NCBI RefSeq assembly: GCF_002834385.1
Contig: NZ_PITQ01000002.1
Coordinates: 434,001-498,000, forward strand
DNA length: 64,000 nt
Direction: 5' to 3'
Source: Rahnella sp. AA
Lineage (GTDB): Bacteria; Pseudomonadota; Gammaproteobacteria; Enterobacterales; Enterobacteriaceae
Positions 19,326 through 28,603 of the stretch are shown here, piece by piece (within the stretch, counting starts at the first letter, position 1; each line of letters begins with the position of its first letter). The position numbers and the translations under genes are program-made. Below the pieces are notes generated by a model, which was not told the DNA's origin, ran no database searches, and saw only the letters and a program-made list of their open reading frames with translations.

Positions 19326-19772
19326 ATTGCACCGCTTTTGTTAACAAAAATAGCGCTATACAGAAACGCCTTGCGTGCTGTATTACCCATTGCCCAGCCT
19401 TTTTGATCGCCGTTCGGGCGACCCTTCTCATTACAAGATAACTGTAAGGCAGTACATCCACTTAACACGCCGTGCCCACAGATTCTGTCTGTGCAGCAAC
19501 AGCGGTCGGGCATTTTGCCTGAAAGTTCGCGTAAAGAAAACGCTGTTTTTTACACCAACCCTTACAGCTTGTAAACCATTGCGGCGAATATTTAACCACT
19601 CGGGTTGTAGATCAACCGCTTGGGATTGTTCGTACACAAAGCCGGCCTCACCATAAAAAAGATCCCGCGCGCTGTCGTCAGGCTGCAAGCAGGATCCGTT
19701 CCAGATTGTCGCGAAACTCAGCATTAAGCAGTGATATTGGTCACACTCTGCCGACCTTTTCGCGCACCGCTC
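19326..19772. other. Intergenic region between sixA and fadJ, no convincing gene
   Basis: This 447-base stretch should hold the sixA promoter and the fadJ 3' end. A 97-codon frame on the minus strand (19431-19724) has no recognisable family and no good ribosome site. I see no tRNA, repeat or clear terminator. Confidence 0.5.
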
Positions 19773-21941
19773 TCAGGGGCAGAAACGTGCCCCCTGCTCC
19801 GCCCGTTGCCGCAGACCTTCACACGGCGTGAAATGCTCACCATACCGCTGTGCCAGCTGTTCCAGCGTTTTCACCACGCTGGCGGCTTCCAGCGTATCGA
19901 TGTAACGGAACGGCCCACCACGAAACGGCGGGAAACCAATACCGAAGACTGCGCCAAGATCACCATCGCGCGGGCTGCGGATAACATTTTCATCCAGGCA
20001 GCGTACGGCTTCATTCAGCATCAGCATGACGCAGCGCTGTGCGATCTCTTCGCCCGACAACTGCGTTTTAGGCGTGACATTCAGCAAACGGTAGACCGAC
20101 GGATCGACCTGCTTTTTCTTCGCCCCGCGCCCTTTCTGGCCGTAGAGATAAAAACCTTTGCCATTTTTTCGGCCTTTGCGGTCGTCTTGCAAGACAGCGT
20201 CAAAGCCAGAAGGCGCGGCAAAACGCTCACCAAACGCCTCGACCAGAATCGGGCCGATTTTGGTACCAACGTCAATGCCCACTTCGTCGAGAAGCTGAAT
20301 GGGTCCGACCGGGAAACCAAAATTCACCAGCGCGTTATCGATGTGATCGACAGGTTCACCGGCCAGCAGGCAGCGTGCCGCTTCGTTGATATAGGGAGCA
20401 AGAATGCGGTTTACGTAGAACCCGGCGCTGTCGCCGACCACAATCGCCGTTTTCCCCTGTTTCTTCGCCAGTGAAACCGTGGTCGAAATAGTCTGTGCGC
20501 TGGTGCCCGCATGGGGAATAACCTCCACCAGCGGCATTTTGTCTACCGGGCTGAAATAATGCAGGCCGATAACCTGCTCAGGCCTTGTGGCCTTTTCCGC
20601 AATCTGATGAATCGGCAGAGAAGAAGTGTTTGAAGCAAAAATAGTGCGCGACGCGGCATTTTTCTCAATTTCCGCCACCATAGATTGCTTGAGCGCCAGG
20701 TCTTCAAACACGGCTTCCACCACAATATCAATCTGCGAAAAACCGCTGTAATCCGTGGTGCCGGAAATCAGCATCATCTGCCGCTGCTGTTCGTTACGGG
20801 TGAGCCTGCGGCTGCGGACTTTTTTCTCCAGCAGATCCCAGCTGTATTTCAGCGCGTGGCGGATGCCTTCGTGATTAATATCTTTAATGCGCACCGGCAG
20901 CCCCGCGCGGGTCGCGGTAACATTCGCAATGCCGCCGCCCATCAGCCCGCCACCGAGGATCCCGACGCGACGAACCGGCAACGGCTCCGCGTCAGCGCCT
21001 TTTTCTTTTTTCAGCGCCGTCGAGGCAAAGAATAACCCGCGAAGTGCGGCAGATTGCGGCGTCATGACCAGCTCGCCAAAAGCTTTGGCCTCTGCCTGAT
21101 AACCGTTTCCGCTGCCCTGATCGAGACCCGTCTGCACCACATCAATAATTTTTTCTGTGGCCGGGTAATTGCCGTGTGTTTTTGCACGGGTCTGTTTACG
21201 CACAAAATAGAACAACAGGCTTTTACCCAGCGGGCCGCCCGCCAGACGCGCCGGCCACGGTAAAGGTGGCCGGGATTTACGGCCTTTGGCGACGCGTTCC
21301 AGCGCGGTTTTCAGCAAAATGGAATAAGGCACGGCATCATCCACCAGCCCCATTTTCAGTGCCTGTTTCGCACGAATACTGCGCCCCGTGAGCATCATAT
21401 CCAGCGCTTTCGGCGTGCCGATTAACCGCGGTAAACGCTGCGTGCCACCCGAACCGGGCAACAGCCCCAGCTGAACTTCCGGCAGGCCGAGCTGTGTTTT
21501 ATCATCCAGAGAGCACACCCGTGAATGACATGCCAGCGCCAGTTCAAGCCCGCCGCCAAGGCAGGCACCGTGGATCGCCGCCACAACCGGCACGGAGAAT
21601 GAGGCAATCTGCGACATAACCGTCTGGCCTTTTTGCGCCAGCTGGCTGGCTTGTGCCGCCGTTTTACAGCCGGAAATCATCGTAATGTCCGCACCGGCAA
21701 TAAAGGAATCAGTTTTACCAGAAACCAGCACCAGGCCTTTCAGATTCGGATACTGCTGCGCTTTTTGCAAAATAGCGCAAATTTGCTGAGCAAATTCAGC
21801 CTTCAGGGTATTCACTTTTTCACCGGGAACATCAATGGTGATGATGCCGACATGTTCTGCCGTAAACATCAGCGAGAAAGCGGAAACCGGCTCTGCGGCT
21901 GACTGTTCTGTCAGCACGGAGTTGTCCATGTTGTCCCTCAT
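19773..21941 (-). CDS. fadJ: Fatty acid oxidation complex subunit alpha FadJ
   Basis: Bifunctional enoyl-CoA hydratase and 3-hydroxyacyl-CoA dehydrogenase of the (anaerobic) beta-oxidation complex with FadI. It has 722 residues (E. coli 714). The hydratase/isomerase domain (about 25-210) shows [19 protein letters not shown] and [20 protein letters not shown]. The NAD-binding domain begins with [16 protein letters not shown], and the dehydrogenase motif [16 protein letters not shown] follows. Its ATG overlaps the fadI stop (ATGA), so translation is coupled. Confidence 0.97.
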   Translation of the reverse strand: MRDNMDNSVLTEQSAAEPVSAFSLMFTAEHVGIITIDVPGEKVNTLKAEFAQQICAILQKAQQYPNLKGLVLVSGKTDSFIAGADITMISGCKTAAQASQLAQKGQTVMSQIASFSVPVVAAIHGACLGGGLELALACHSRVCSLDDKTQLGLPEVQLGLLPGSGGTQRLPRLIGTPKALDMMLTGRSIRAKQALKMGLVDDAVPYSILLKTALERVAKGRKSRPPLPWPARLAGGPLGKSLLFYFVRKQTRAKTHGNYPATEKIIDVVQTGLDQGSGNGYQAEAKAFGELVMTPQSAALRGLFFASTALKKEKGADAEPLPVRRVGILGGGLMGGGIANVTATRAGLPVRIKDINHEGIRHALKYSWDLLEKKVRSRRLTRNEQQRQMMLISGTTDYSGFSQIDIVVEAVFEDLALKQSMVAEIEKNAASRTIFASNTSSLPIHQIAEKATRPEQVIGLHYFSPVDKMPLVEVIPHAGTSAQTISTTVSLAKKQGKTAIVVGDSAGFYVNRILAPYINEAARCLLAGEPVDHIDNALVNFGFPVGPIQLLDEVGIDVGTKIGPILVEAFGERFAAPSGFDAVLQDDRKGRKNGKGFYLYGQKGRGAKKKQVDPSVYRLLNVTPKTQLSGEEIAQRCVMLMLNEAVRCLDENVIRSPRDGDLGAVFGIGFPPFRGGPFRYIDTLEAASVVKTLEQLAQRYGEHFTPCEGLRQRAEQGARFCP

Positions 21942-23251
21942 TGCGCTGCCTCCAGAATCATTGCGGCGCCCAGACCACCAGCGGCACAGGCCGTCGTCAG
22001 CCCGTACTTTCCACCGCGACGGCGTAATTCATGCAGCGTTTGTGTGATCATCCGCGCACCGGTTGCGGCAAACGGGTGGCCATATGCCAGCGAACCGCCT
22101 AAAACGTTGAATTTATCCCAGTCGATTTCGCCAACTGCCTGACTGCGCCCCAGTTTTTCACGAGCAAATTCATCACTGGCCAGCATTTTGATGTTTGCCA
22201 GCGTCTGCGCGGCAAAGGCCTCATGCATATCAATCAGATCCAGATCCGCCAGCGTCAGCCCGGCGCGGTCTAAAGCCAGCGGCGTGGCATATGCCGGGCC
22301 GAGAAGCATATCTTCCCAGACATCAATGGCGGAAAACGCAAAGCTCGTGAGATACCCCAGCGGCTTAAGCCCTAATTCGCGAGCGCGGGATTCGCTCATC
22401 ATCAGAACGGCAGCAGCGCCGTCCGTCAGCGGCGTACTGGTTGCAGCGGTGACAGTGCCGTGTTTACGGTCAAACGCCGGGCGCAGTTTTGCGTATTGCC
22501 CGATTTCCGAATTCAGGCGGATGTTGTTGTCTTTTTCCAGCACTTCGCGATAAGGCGGAACCTGTGACGCCATCACCTGTGATTTCAGGTAGCCCTGCTC
22601 CCAGGCCAGCGCGGCCAGCGTATGCGAACGGTGCGCCAGCTCATCCTGCTCTTCGCGGGAAATTCCGTGGCTTTTTGCCATCTGTTCGGCGGTATCGCCC
22701 ATGCGCAGGCCAGTGGAGTATTCCGCCACTGCAGGGGGAACCGGCAACAGATCGCGTAATTTCAGTTTGCTGAAAATCGAAAGACGCTGCGACAACGTGC
22801 GGGCCTTATTGACGTCAACCAGTGCTCTGGCGAGGCGTTTACTCACGCCAATCGGCAGCACTGAAGAAGAATCCGCCCCGCCGGCAATCCCGACGCTGAC
22901 CGTTCCGCTGAGTATGCTTTCCGCAACGTTTGCCACTGCCTGAAAACTGGTCGCGCAGGCGCGGGAAACGCTGTAAGCATCCGTAGAAACATTCATTCCC
23001 GTGCCGAGCACGATTTCGCGCGCAATGTTTGGCGCTTCCGGCATCTGGACTACCTGTCCGAACACCAGTTGATCGATATCTTTCGGGTCGATCCCACTTT
23101 TTGCCAGCAGCTCACTGACCACAATTTTGCCGAGATCGACGGCAGGAATGCCGTGATAAGCGGTGGCCTGTTTCGCAAACGGCGTGCGTAAACCGTCAAC
23201 AATCGCAATGCGATCGCCTTCACGCGTCACCAGTGGAATGACTTTATTCAT
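21938..23251 (-). CDS. fadI: Acetyl-CoA acyltransferase FadI
   Basis: 3-ketoacyl-CoA thiolase, the beta subunit of the FadIJ complex. It has 437 residues (E. coli 436). The nucleophilic cysteine is in [17 protein letters not shown], the second catalytic block is [14 protein letters not shown], and the C-terminal base is in [17 protein letters not shown]. First gene of the fadIJ operon. A FadR operator lies about 35 bases upstream of the start. Confidence 0.97.
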   Translation of the reverse strand: MNKVIPLVTREGDRIAIVDGLRTPFAKQATAYHGIPAVDLGKIVVSELLAKSGIDPKDIDQLVFGQVVQMPEAPNIAREIVLGTGMNVSTDAYSVSRACATSFQAVANVAESILSGTVSVGIAGGADSSSVLPIGVSKRLARALVDVNKARTLSQRLSIFSKLKLRDLLPVPPAVAEYSTGLRMGDTAEQMAKSHGISREEQDELAHRSHTLAALAWEQGYLKSQVMASQVPPYREVLEKDNNIRLNSEIGQYAKLRPAFDRKHGTVTAATSTPLTDGAAAVLMMSESRARELGLKPLGYLTSFAFSAIDVWEDMLLGPAYATPLALDRAGLTLADLDLIDMHEAFAAQTLANIKMLASDEFAREKLGRSQAVGEIDWDKFNVLGGSLAYGHPFAATGARMITQTLHELRRRGGKYGLTTACAAGGLGAAMILEAAQ

Positions 23252-23277
23252 ACAAGCTCCTGAGGAAATAGGGTCTT

Positions 23278-23294
23278 AAGAGGTCAGACCTGAT
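23278..23294. promoter_or_regulatory. FadR operator of fadIJ
   Basis: AGGTCAGACCT at 23281-23291 is the palindromic FadR core. The extended site AAGAGGTCAGACCTGAT fits the FadR consensus closely. Position just upstream of fadI predicts repression in the absence of long-chain acyl-CoA. Confidence 0.85.
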
Positions 23295-23409
23295 AACTCA
23301 GTTTTAACCATGTATTTACATTTGGCAAAGTGAAAGGTATTGAAGTGCGAGCAACAGCAAATTTTTCTGAAATTTGAATGAGAAGAAAGAAGCGGAAGAA
23401 ATGGCAGGC

Positions 23410-23441
23410 AAAAAAATACCGCTGGCTGGCAGCGGTATTTT
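23410..23441 (-). terminator. yfcZ terminator
   Basis: AATACCGCT (about 23415-23423) pairs with AGCGGTATT (23431-23439) across a seven-base loop. The minus strand then has a run of T. It lies 15 bases past the yfcZ stop and upstream of the fadI promoter. Confidence 0.85.
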
Positions 23442-23455
23442 AAAAGCAGGATTAA

Positions 23456-23788
23456 TTAACGTAATCCGAGCTGGAAGATCATCGTCTCTGCCTGGCAGGA
23501 GAAAGTGAAATCTACTTTCAGCTCAACGCCACCGTCAACTTTCTCAATCTTACTGTTAATTTCGCAAGGCTCTGATTCAACGCCGCGTGCGCGTTCGGTC
23601 AGGGTTTGCAGCATTTCTTTGGCCTGCGCTTCGGTTTCGAAGACGTGCAGGTAAGAAGCGGTGCAATCGGTGTTGTCCATGATGGTGCCCACATCAACAC
23701 AGCAACAGGCTGCGGTTTCTTCCGCGCCACATTTGTTGATGGAATGCAGAGGTTGGGTGGATTTAGAGGACATGGTTACGTCAGACAT
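23456..23788 (-). CDS. yfcZ: YfcZ/YiiS family protein
   Basis: A 110-residue protein matching E. coli YfcZ (KSTQPLHSINKCGAEETA, CCCVDVGTIMDN, FTFSCQAETMIFQLGLR at the end). It has a cysteine triplet that could bind metal; function is unknown. The ATG at 23788 is preceded by GGGGAG, a strong ribosome site; the open frame extends further, and an ATG at 23773 corresponds to the E. coli start but has no ribosome site. Lies between fadI and fadL, as in E. coli. Confidence 0.9.
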   Translation of the reverse strand: MSDVTMSSKSTQPLHSINKCGAEETAACCCVDVGTIMDNTDCTASYLHVFETEAQAKEMLQTLTERARGVESEPCEINSKIEKVDGGVELKVDFTFSCQAETMIFQLGLR

Positions 23789-23912
23789 AATTTTCTCCCC
23801 GGCATCAACGGCAACGTCCACCGTCTGGCCTGTTTGCGAATTAAAGATTTATTTTCAGCCTGTATTTTACGCCACCGGTCTGGCTACAGCTAGCACTTAC
23901 TTTTTATGTGCC

Positions 23913-23938
23913 TTTTTGGTGATCCAGATCACCAAAAA
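23913..23938. promoter_or_regulatory. Perfect 26-base inverted repeat upstream of fadL, CRP-like
   Basis: TTTTTGGTGATC (23913-23924) and GATCACCAAAAA (23927-23938) are exact inverted repeats around CA. The centre GGTGA-N6-TCACC differs from the CRP half-site by one base on each side. It could also be a terminator-like hairpin for neither neighbour. It lies between divergent yfcZ and fadL. Confidence 0.5.
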
Positions 23939-24076
23939 GCGTCGGTACGGTTAAAACTAAATCACCCGGTTTACTTTAACGTTTCTTAATTGAACTTTTA
24001 TTGTTGGTTTTTTGTTAAGTCGATCCAATTTTTTGCATCAAAAAGGAAATATCTGTGAAACATTATTGCAACTACA

Positions 24077-24093
24077 CCACAGGTCAGACCTAT
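24077..24093. promoter_or_regulatory. FadR operator 1 of fadL
   Basis: The palindromic core AGGTCAGACCT is at 24081-24091, identical to the core found upstream of fadI. It lies about 120 bases before the fadL start. Confidence 0.85.
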
Positions 24094-24102
24094 ACTTCCG
24101 TC

Positions 24103-24119
24103 ACTGGTCTGATTTGTCA
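24103..24119. promoter_or_regulatory. FadR operator 2 of fadL
   Basis: ACTGGTCTGATTTGT is a weaker FadR match with one well-conserved half (CTGGTC). E. coli fadL also has two FadR sites near the promoter. Confidence 0.6.
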
Positions 24120-24204
24120 GACTGATAACGGACCCTACAATCCCGCGCTCATTGTTACTCCATGTAACATTGTTTGATAAAAACATAAAATTGAGGTTTT
24201 GGTC

Positions 24205-25482
24205 ATGAACCAGAAAAACCTGTTTAAAAGATCAGCTCTGGCAGCTGCAGTGGCAATTGTTTCCTCCAACGTATATGCAGCAGGTTTTCAGTTAAATGAA
24301 TATACCGCTGCGGGTTTAGGTCGCTCTTTCTCTGGTGAAGGCGCAATTGCGGATACCGCAGCGTCCGGCAGCCGTAACCCGGCAACCATGACCATGTTTA
24401 ATCGTCCGGCGTTTTCCATCGGGGCGATTTATGTCGATCCTGATGTCAACATTACCGGTAAATCTCCGGTCACGGGCGCAAGCACCGATGCCAGTAACAT
24501 TGCACCAAGCCAGTGGATCCCTAATATCCACTTTATTATGCCTCTGAATGACCAGTGGGCAGTGGGGGCTTCGGCGACGTCTAACTACGGGCTGGCAACA
24601 GAATTTAACGATAACTATCCGGCAGGCCCGATCGGCGGTGAAACGGACCTCACAACCATTAACACTAACTTAAGTGTTGCTTACCGTTTGAATCAGCATT
24701 TTAGCTTCGGTCTGGGCTTTGATGCGGTATACGCAAAAGCGAAAATCACCCGTACAGCCGGTGAACTGTTACCGCTGAAAACCAGAGGCCTGGTCTCAGA
24801 AGATACCGAAGCCGCCAAGCTGAAAGGCAATGAATGGGGCTACGGCTGGAACGCCGGTATTTTGTATGAAGTGGATGATAACAACCGCTACGGCTTTACC
24901 TACCGCTCAGAAGTTAAAGTCGACTTTGACGGCGAATACCGCAGCAATCTTCCTCAGGTCTTAGGCGGCACCGGCGGCCAGACCGTGCCAGGTGCATTAA
25001 CCCTGAATCTGCCTGAAATGTGGGAATTGTCCGGCTATAACCGTGTCGCGCCAAAATGGGCGATTCACTACAGCCTGGCGTACACCAGCTGGAGCCAGTT
25101 CCAGGAACTGAAAGCAACCGGTTCAAACGGCCAGACGCTGTTCCAAAAAGATGAAGGCTACCATGATGCTTACCGCATAGCGCTGGGTACCACTTATTAC
25201 TACGACGATAACTGGACCTTCCGTACCGGTATTGCCTTTGATGACAGCCCGGTTCCGGCAGATAACCGCACGATTTCTATCCCGGATCAGGATCGCTTCT
25301 GGATTTCAGCCGGTACCACTTACGCCTTTAATAAAGATGCTTCCGTCGATGTCGGCGTGTCGTACATGCATGGTCAGACCGTGAATATCAGCGAGAAAGT
25401 GGCTGATGGCGTACCAAACTATGAATTCCAGGCAAAAGGCACCGCCATGCTATACGGCGCGAACTTTAACTACAGCTTCTGA
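24205..25482 (+). CDS. fadL: Long-chain fatty acid outer-membrane transporter FadL
   Basis: Outer-membrane beta-barrel that takes up long-chain fatty acids. The 425-residue precursor has a signal peptide ([19 protein letters not shown]) cleaved near [10 protein letters not shown], then the FadL hatch region with [17 protein letters not shown] and [10 protein letters not shown], whose NPA motif is family-defining. The C-terminus ends with an aromatic residue (NFNYSF), as required for Bam insertion. TTG at 24199 is also in frame, but the ATG at 24205 with GAGG upstream is preferred. Two FadR sites precede it. Confidence 0.97.
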   Translation: MNQKNLFKRSALAAAVAIVSSNVYAAGFQLNEYTAAGLGRSFSGEGAIADTAASGSRNPATMTMFNRPAFSIGAIYVDPDVNITGKSPVTGASTDASNIAPSQWIPNIHFIMPLNDQWAVGASATSNYGLATEFNDNYPAGPIGGETDLTTINTNLSVAYRLNQHFSFGLGFDAVYAKAKITRTAGELLPLKTRGLVSEDTEAAKLKGNEWGYGWNAGILYEVDDNNRYGFTYRSEVKVDFDGEYRSNLPQVLGGTGGQTVPGALTLNLPEMWELSGYNRVAPKWAIHYSLAYTSWSQFQELKATGSNGQTLFQKDEGYHDAYRIALGTTYYYDDNWTFRTGIAFDDSPVPADNRTISIPDQDRFWISAGTTYAFNKDASVDVGVSYMHGQTVNISEKVADGVPNYEFQAKGTAMLYGANFNYSF

Positions 25483-25507
25483 TCAACAGACTCTGATGCC
25501 GGAAATG

Positions 25508-25534
25508 AAAAAAGCGCCGAAAGGCGCTTTTTTT
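25508..25534. terminator. Bidirectional terminator between fadL and mlaA
   Basis: AAAAAAGCGCC pairs with GGCGCTTTTTTT around GAAA. It is flanked by A and T tracts and serves both convergent genes. Confidence 0.92.
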
Positions 25535-25556
25535 ACGGGCTTCACTGAACCACTGG

Positions 25557-26324
25557 TTACTCAGAATCGATATCTTTCAGGTCACCCTGAATCAGCGACG
25601 CATTCGGATTGACCTGTGGTGTCAGCTGGCCGCCCTTCGCCAGGAAGTCATGACGCTGGAAGTAAGCTTCACGTATAAACAGATAAGGATCGGCTGAATT
25701 TCTCACCAGGCCGTCAGAATCCAGCAACTCAGCACGGGTTTCTACGCCTTCCAGCACCCATTTGCCCGCCGACATCCAGAAGGTCAGGTAACTGAGCATC
25801 GGATACAGGTCATCGACCAGATCCCCGCCTTCATCACGAGCGGTCGCACTGCCGTAACCCGGCAACACGACGTAAGGGCCATAGCCCACGCCATAGTGTC
25901 CAAGCGTACTGCCGAAGCCCTGCGCCTCTTCACGTGCCAGTTTCGGGTTCGCCATCCCGGCCACGTCGATCAGGCCGCCCATCCCCAAAATAGTGTTCAG
26001 GAAGAAGCGGTTGAAGTGGATCGCGGCACGGTACGGATCGCCTTTGAGCAAGGAGTTGACCATGCTGGCCGGTTCATCCAGATTGCTCAGGAAGTTGCTG
26101 GTACCGTTACGCGCAGGTTGCGGCACATAATCACGCCACGCCACTGCGACAGGCCGCACAAGGTACGGATCCATATAGTTGTAGTTGAAATTGAACATCG
26201 TCCGGTTGAAGCCTTCCAGCGGATCAGATCGTCCCTGTTGTTCACTGTCCGATGATCCGGAAGTGCCGGCACAACCGACCAGAAAAACTGTCGCAAACGC
26301 CAGCCCAGTCAGGCGTAAGTTCAT
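25557..26324 (-). CDS. mlaA: Phospholipid-binding lipoprotein MlaA (VacJ)
   Basis: Outer-membrane lipoprotein that extracts mislocalised phospholipids from the outer leaflet and passes them to MlaC. The 255-residue precursor has the lipobox LVGC (residues about 15-18) and then the conserved DPLEGFNRTMFNFNYNYMD and ARDEGGDLVDDLYPML blocks. The start at 26324 has GGGAGAT upstream; the frame is open 20 codons further but those would spoil the signal peptide. Located 34 bases after ccmI. E. coli MlaA has 251 residues. Confidence 0.96.
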   Translation of the reverse strand: MNLRLTGLAFATVFLVGCAGTSGSSDSEQQGRSDPLEGFNRTMFNFNYNYMDPYLVRPVAVAWRDYVPQPARNGTSNFLSNLDEPASMVNSLLKGDPYRAAIHFNRFFLNTILGMGGLIDVAGMANPKLAREEAQGFGSTLGHYGVGYGPYVVLPGYGSATARDEGGDLVDDLYPMLSYLTFWMSAGKWVLEGVETRAELLDSDGLVRNSADPYLFIREAYFQRHDFLAKGGQLTPQVNPNASLIQGDLKDIDSE

Positions 26325-26358
26325 GGATATCTCCCTGTTTTTGATCTTCAGTTCCTTA

Positions 26359-27573
26359 TTAAGGAACCTGCTGATTAATCTCAATGCTGACCTGGCCGTT
26401 ACCGGAAAAATCTGTCAGCGGACTGTCACCGTACCAGTCACCCGATGCTGGCGTTGCCAGGCCATTCTGTGAAATACGAACGCGTACTTTTAATTGATGC
26501 AGCGAAGAAAGCAAGCGTTCTGGCATCATCGCATTGCTGTCGTCTACCGTGATTGCCAGCGGGAAGCGGCTCAGCGGCAGTTTTTTAACGGCAACCGGCA
26601 CCGGGCTGCTGCCATCTGTCACAGAAATAAAGACCGTGCCATCTTGCGGAAGTTTCTGCTGAGCATCAGCAGAAAGCGTTACGTTGACGGCCAGTTTAAC
26701 CTGATCAAGGCCGGCCTTTTGTTTTGCCTGTTCTATGCTTGCCTGAACCATCTCAAGACGCTTATCACCGGCCGGGAGGATCTTCAACATAACTTCCCAC
26801 GCACCAATGGCTTGCGGGTAATGGCCTTGTTCATATTCATTATAGGCCAGCAGGCTGAGTACACGCAGATCGCCCTGTGATTTCTCCAGCATACTGCGCA
26901 AAAGATTTCCGCCGGTAAGGTTATCTTGCGGATCAGACGAGCGCGTTAACACTTCGGCATAACCCAGTTTCACTGACATATCGTCCGGTGCAAGCTGGTA
27001 GGCATGGGCGTAAGCCTGCGTCGCCGTCGCGGCGTTATTAAGCGCCATTCCTACCCGGCCCAGCATCACCCAATCCTGAATATTAGCCGGATTTGCCTGT
27101 AAATCGGTACGCAATCCGAGCCCTAAATCCTGCACATCGGTGGCGGTCAGCGGCGTGCCGTGGTCGTCTGCAATGCGGTGACGCAAATCGGGCATGTGTT
27201 GCATGACCTGGTTCCACGCGCTCACCTGCCCTAATCCGCCTGCATATAAATAGAGGCCCAGCGTGATGATCACCAGCAAAATCGCGCCCGGCACCAGTGT
27301 CCAGCGGCCGATCGGCTGCGCCGCTGCCGGTGCATGACCGTCAGGGATATCGGTCAGCAGATTTTCCTGCAATTCCTGAATATGCGCCGGACGTTCATCC
27401 ACCACGCCCTGCGCTTCGTCCTGTTCCAGCTCACTTAAACGGTGATGGTAAAACGCTTTATTGAGCGCATCGCGTGAGGTATGTTCCGCGCGATCGCCAC
27501 GAATAACCGGCACAATAAACAGCGCCAGCGCGATTGCCAGCATCACCAAAATACACAGCCAAAAAATACTCAT
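26359..27573 (-). CDS. ccmI: Cytochrome c maturation protein CcmI
   Basis: Apocytochrome c chaperone that presents the apoprotein to the CcmF/CcmH haem ligation complex. It has 404 residues: two membrane segments (about 3-22 and 95-115) flank a cytoplasmic loop, then a periplasmic TPR region (about 150-270) and a C-terminal beta-rich domain. In E. coli K-12 this region is fused to CcmH in one 350-residue protein; here they are separate. Its ATG overlaps the ccmH stop. Confidence 0.9.
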   Translation of the reverse strand: MSIFWLCILVMLAIALALFIVPVIRGDRAEHTSRDALNKAFYHHRLSELEQDEAQGVVDERPAHIQELQENLLTDIPDGHAPAAAQPIGRWTLVPGAILLVIITLGLYLYAGGLGQVSAWNQVMQHMPDLRHRIADDHGTPLTATDVQDLGLGLRTDLQANPANIQDWVMLGRVGMALNNAATATQAYAHAYQLAPDDMSVKLGYAEVLTRSSDPQDNLTGGNLLRSMLEKSQGDLRVLSLLAYNEYEQGHYPQAIGAWEVMLKILPAGDKRLEMVQASIEQAKQKAGLDQVKLAVNVTLSADAQQKLPQDGTVFISVTDGSSPVPVAVKKLPLSRFPLAITVDDSNAMMPERLLSSLHQLKVRVRISQNGLATPASGDWYGDSPLTDFSGNGQVSIEINQQVP

Positions 27574-28055
27574 GATCCTGTCCTGTCGCTGTCTTTAAGT
27601 AACTGCGCCAGGCGCTGTTTCTCTTGTTCTGACATTTCTTCTGAGCCGGTTTCGTTCACTACGGCACGGCGGCGGGAACGCATGAAAATCATTCCGGCGC
27701 CGATAATCACCACCAGCACAGGGCCGAGCCACAGGATGAGGGTCGAAGGCGTCACCGGCGGTTCATAGGTCACGAAGTTGCCGTAACGCGCCACCATATA
27801 GGCTACGATTTGCTGACGATCCTGCCCTTCATTCAGCAGCTGAAACACCTTGGTGCGCATGTCTGCCGCAATAATCGAATCGGACGCCGCAATATTGGTG
27901 TTCTGGCATTTAGGGCAGCGCAGTTGCGCGGTGATCTCGCGGTAATCCTGCTCCTGCTGTGGTGACTTGAACTGGTAGGTGTCGATAGCCGCGAAAGCAC
28001 TGACGCTCAGCAGCATGCCGAGCATTAACGCAGGCAATGCACGTAAGATTTTCAT
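27570..28055 (-). CDS. ccmH: Cytochrome c maturation thioredoxin-like CcmH
   Basis: A 161-residue periplasm-facing oxidoreductase that keeps apocytochrome c cysteines reduced for haem attachment. Signal-like N-terminus, then the active-site LRCPKCQN motif, then a membrane anchor (LILWLGPVLVVIIGAGMIFM). The protein stops after the anchor, so it is the short CcmH form. Overlaps ccmG and ccmI by four bases on each side (ATGA), showing translational coupling. Confidence 0.95.
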   Translation of the reverse strand: MKILRALPALMLGMLLSVSAFAAIDTYQFKSPQQEQDYREITAQLRCPKCQNTNIAASDSIIAADMRTKVFQLLNEGQDRQQIVAYMVARYGNFVTYEPPVTPSTLILWLGPVLVVIIGAGMIFMRSRRRAVVNETGSEEMSEQEKQRLAQLLKDSDRTGS

Positions 28056-28603
28056 GCGTTACCTCCGTATTTTTTGTACAGCGGCAACACTTCGGTCTGC
28101 CAGACTTTCTCATTCAAATCGCCCGCATGGCGATAGCGGATAATGCCCTGGCCGTCGATCAGGAAAGTTTCCGGCGCGCCGTACACACCGAGATCTAACC
28201 CCAACATTCCGTCGCCATCGTACAGGCTGAGCATGTACGGATTACCCAGTGTATTCAGCCAGTTAACCGCTTTCTGACGATCGTCTTTGTAATTGAGCCC
28301 GACCACGCGCACGCCTTTGGCGGCCAGGGTATTCAGATAATCATGTTCCGCGCGGCAGGTCGGGCACCACGTCGCCCAGACGTTCAGCAGCATCGGTTTG
28401 CCGTCGCGCAGCACCGACTGATCGTAAGTCTTTCCGGCCTGCGCCAGCGATTCCAGCTTAAATACCGGCACCGGTTTACCGATCAGTGCAGATTCCAGCA
28501 ACGTTGGATCATCGCCGTTGGCGTTGCGCGTCAGCTGGACTAAAAATGCCGCTGCCAGCGCCAGAAACAGAACCAGCGGAATAAAGAGAAGCTTACGGTT
28601 CAT
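28052..28603 (-). CDS. ccmG: Thiol:disulfide interchange protein CcmG (DsbE)
   Basis: Membrane-anchored periplasmic thioredoxin that receives electrons from DsbD and reduces CcmH/apocytochrome c. It has 183 residues, an N-terminal anchor (LLFIPLVLFLALAAAFLVQL), and the active site WCPTCR in LLNVWATWCPTCRAEH. The GVYGAPETFLIDGQG block is the family's cis-proline region. Overlaps ccmF and ccmH by four bases. Confidence 0.96.
   Translation of the reverse strand: MNRKLLFIPLVLFLALAAAFLVQLTRNANGDDPTLLESALIGKPVPVFKLESLAQAGKTYDQSVLRDGKPMLLNVWATWCPTCRAEHDYLNTLAAKGVRVVGLNYKDDRQKAVNWLNTLGNPYMLSLYDGDGMLGLDLGVYGAPETFLIDGQGIIRYRHAGDLNEKVWQTEVLPLYKKYGGNA

Noticed and set aside
19431-19724. A 97-codon frame on the minus strand between sixA and fadJ
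   Set aside because: No family resemblance and no convincing ribosome site; I do not report it as a gene.
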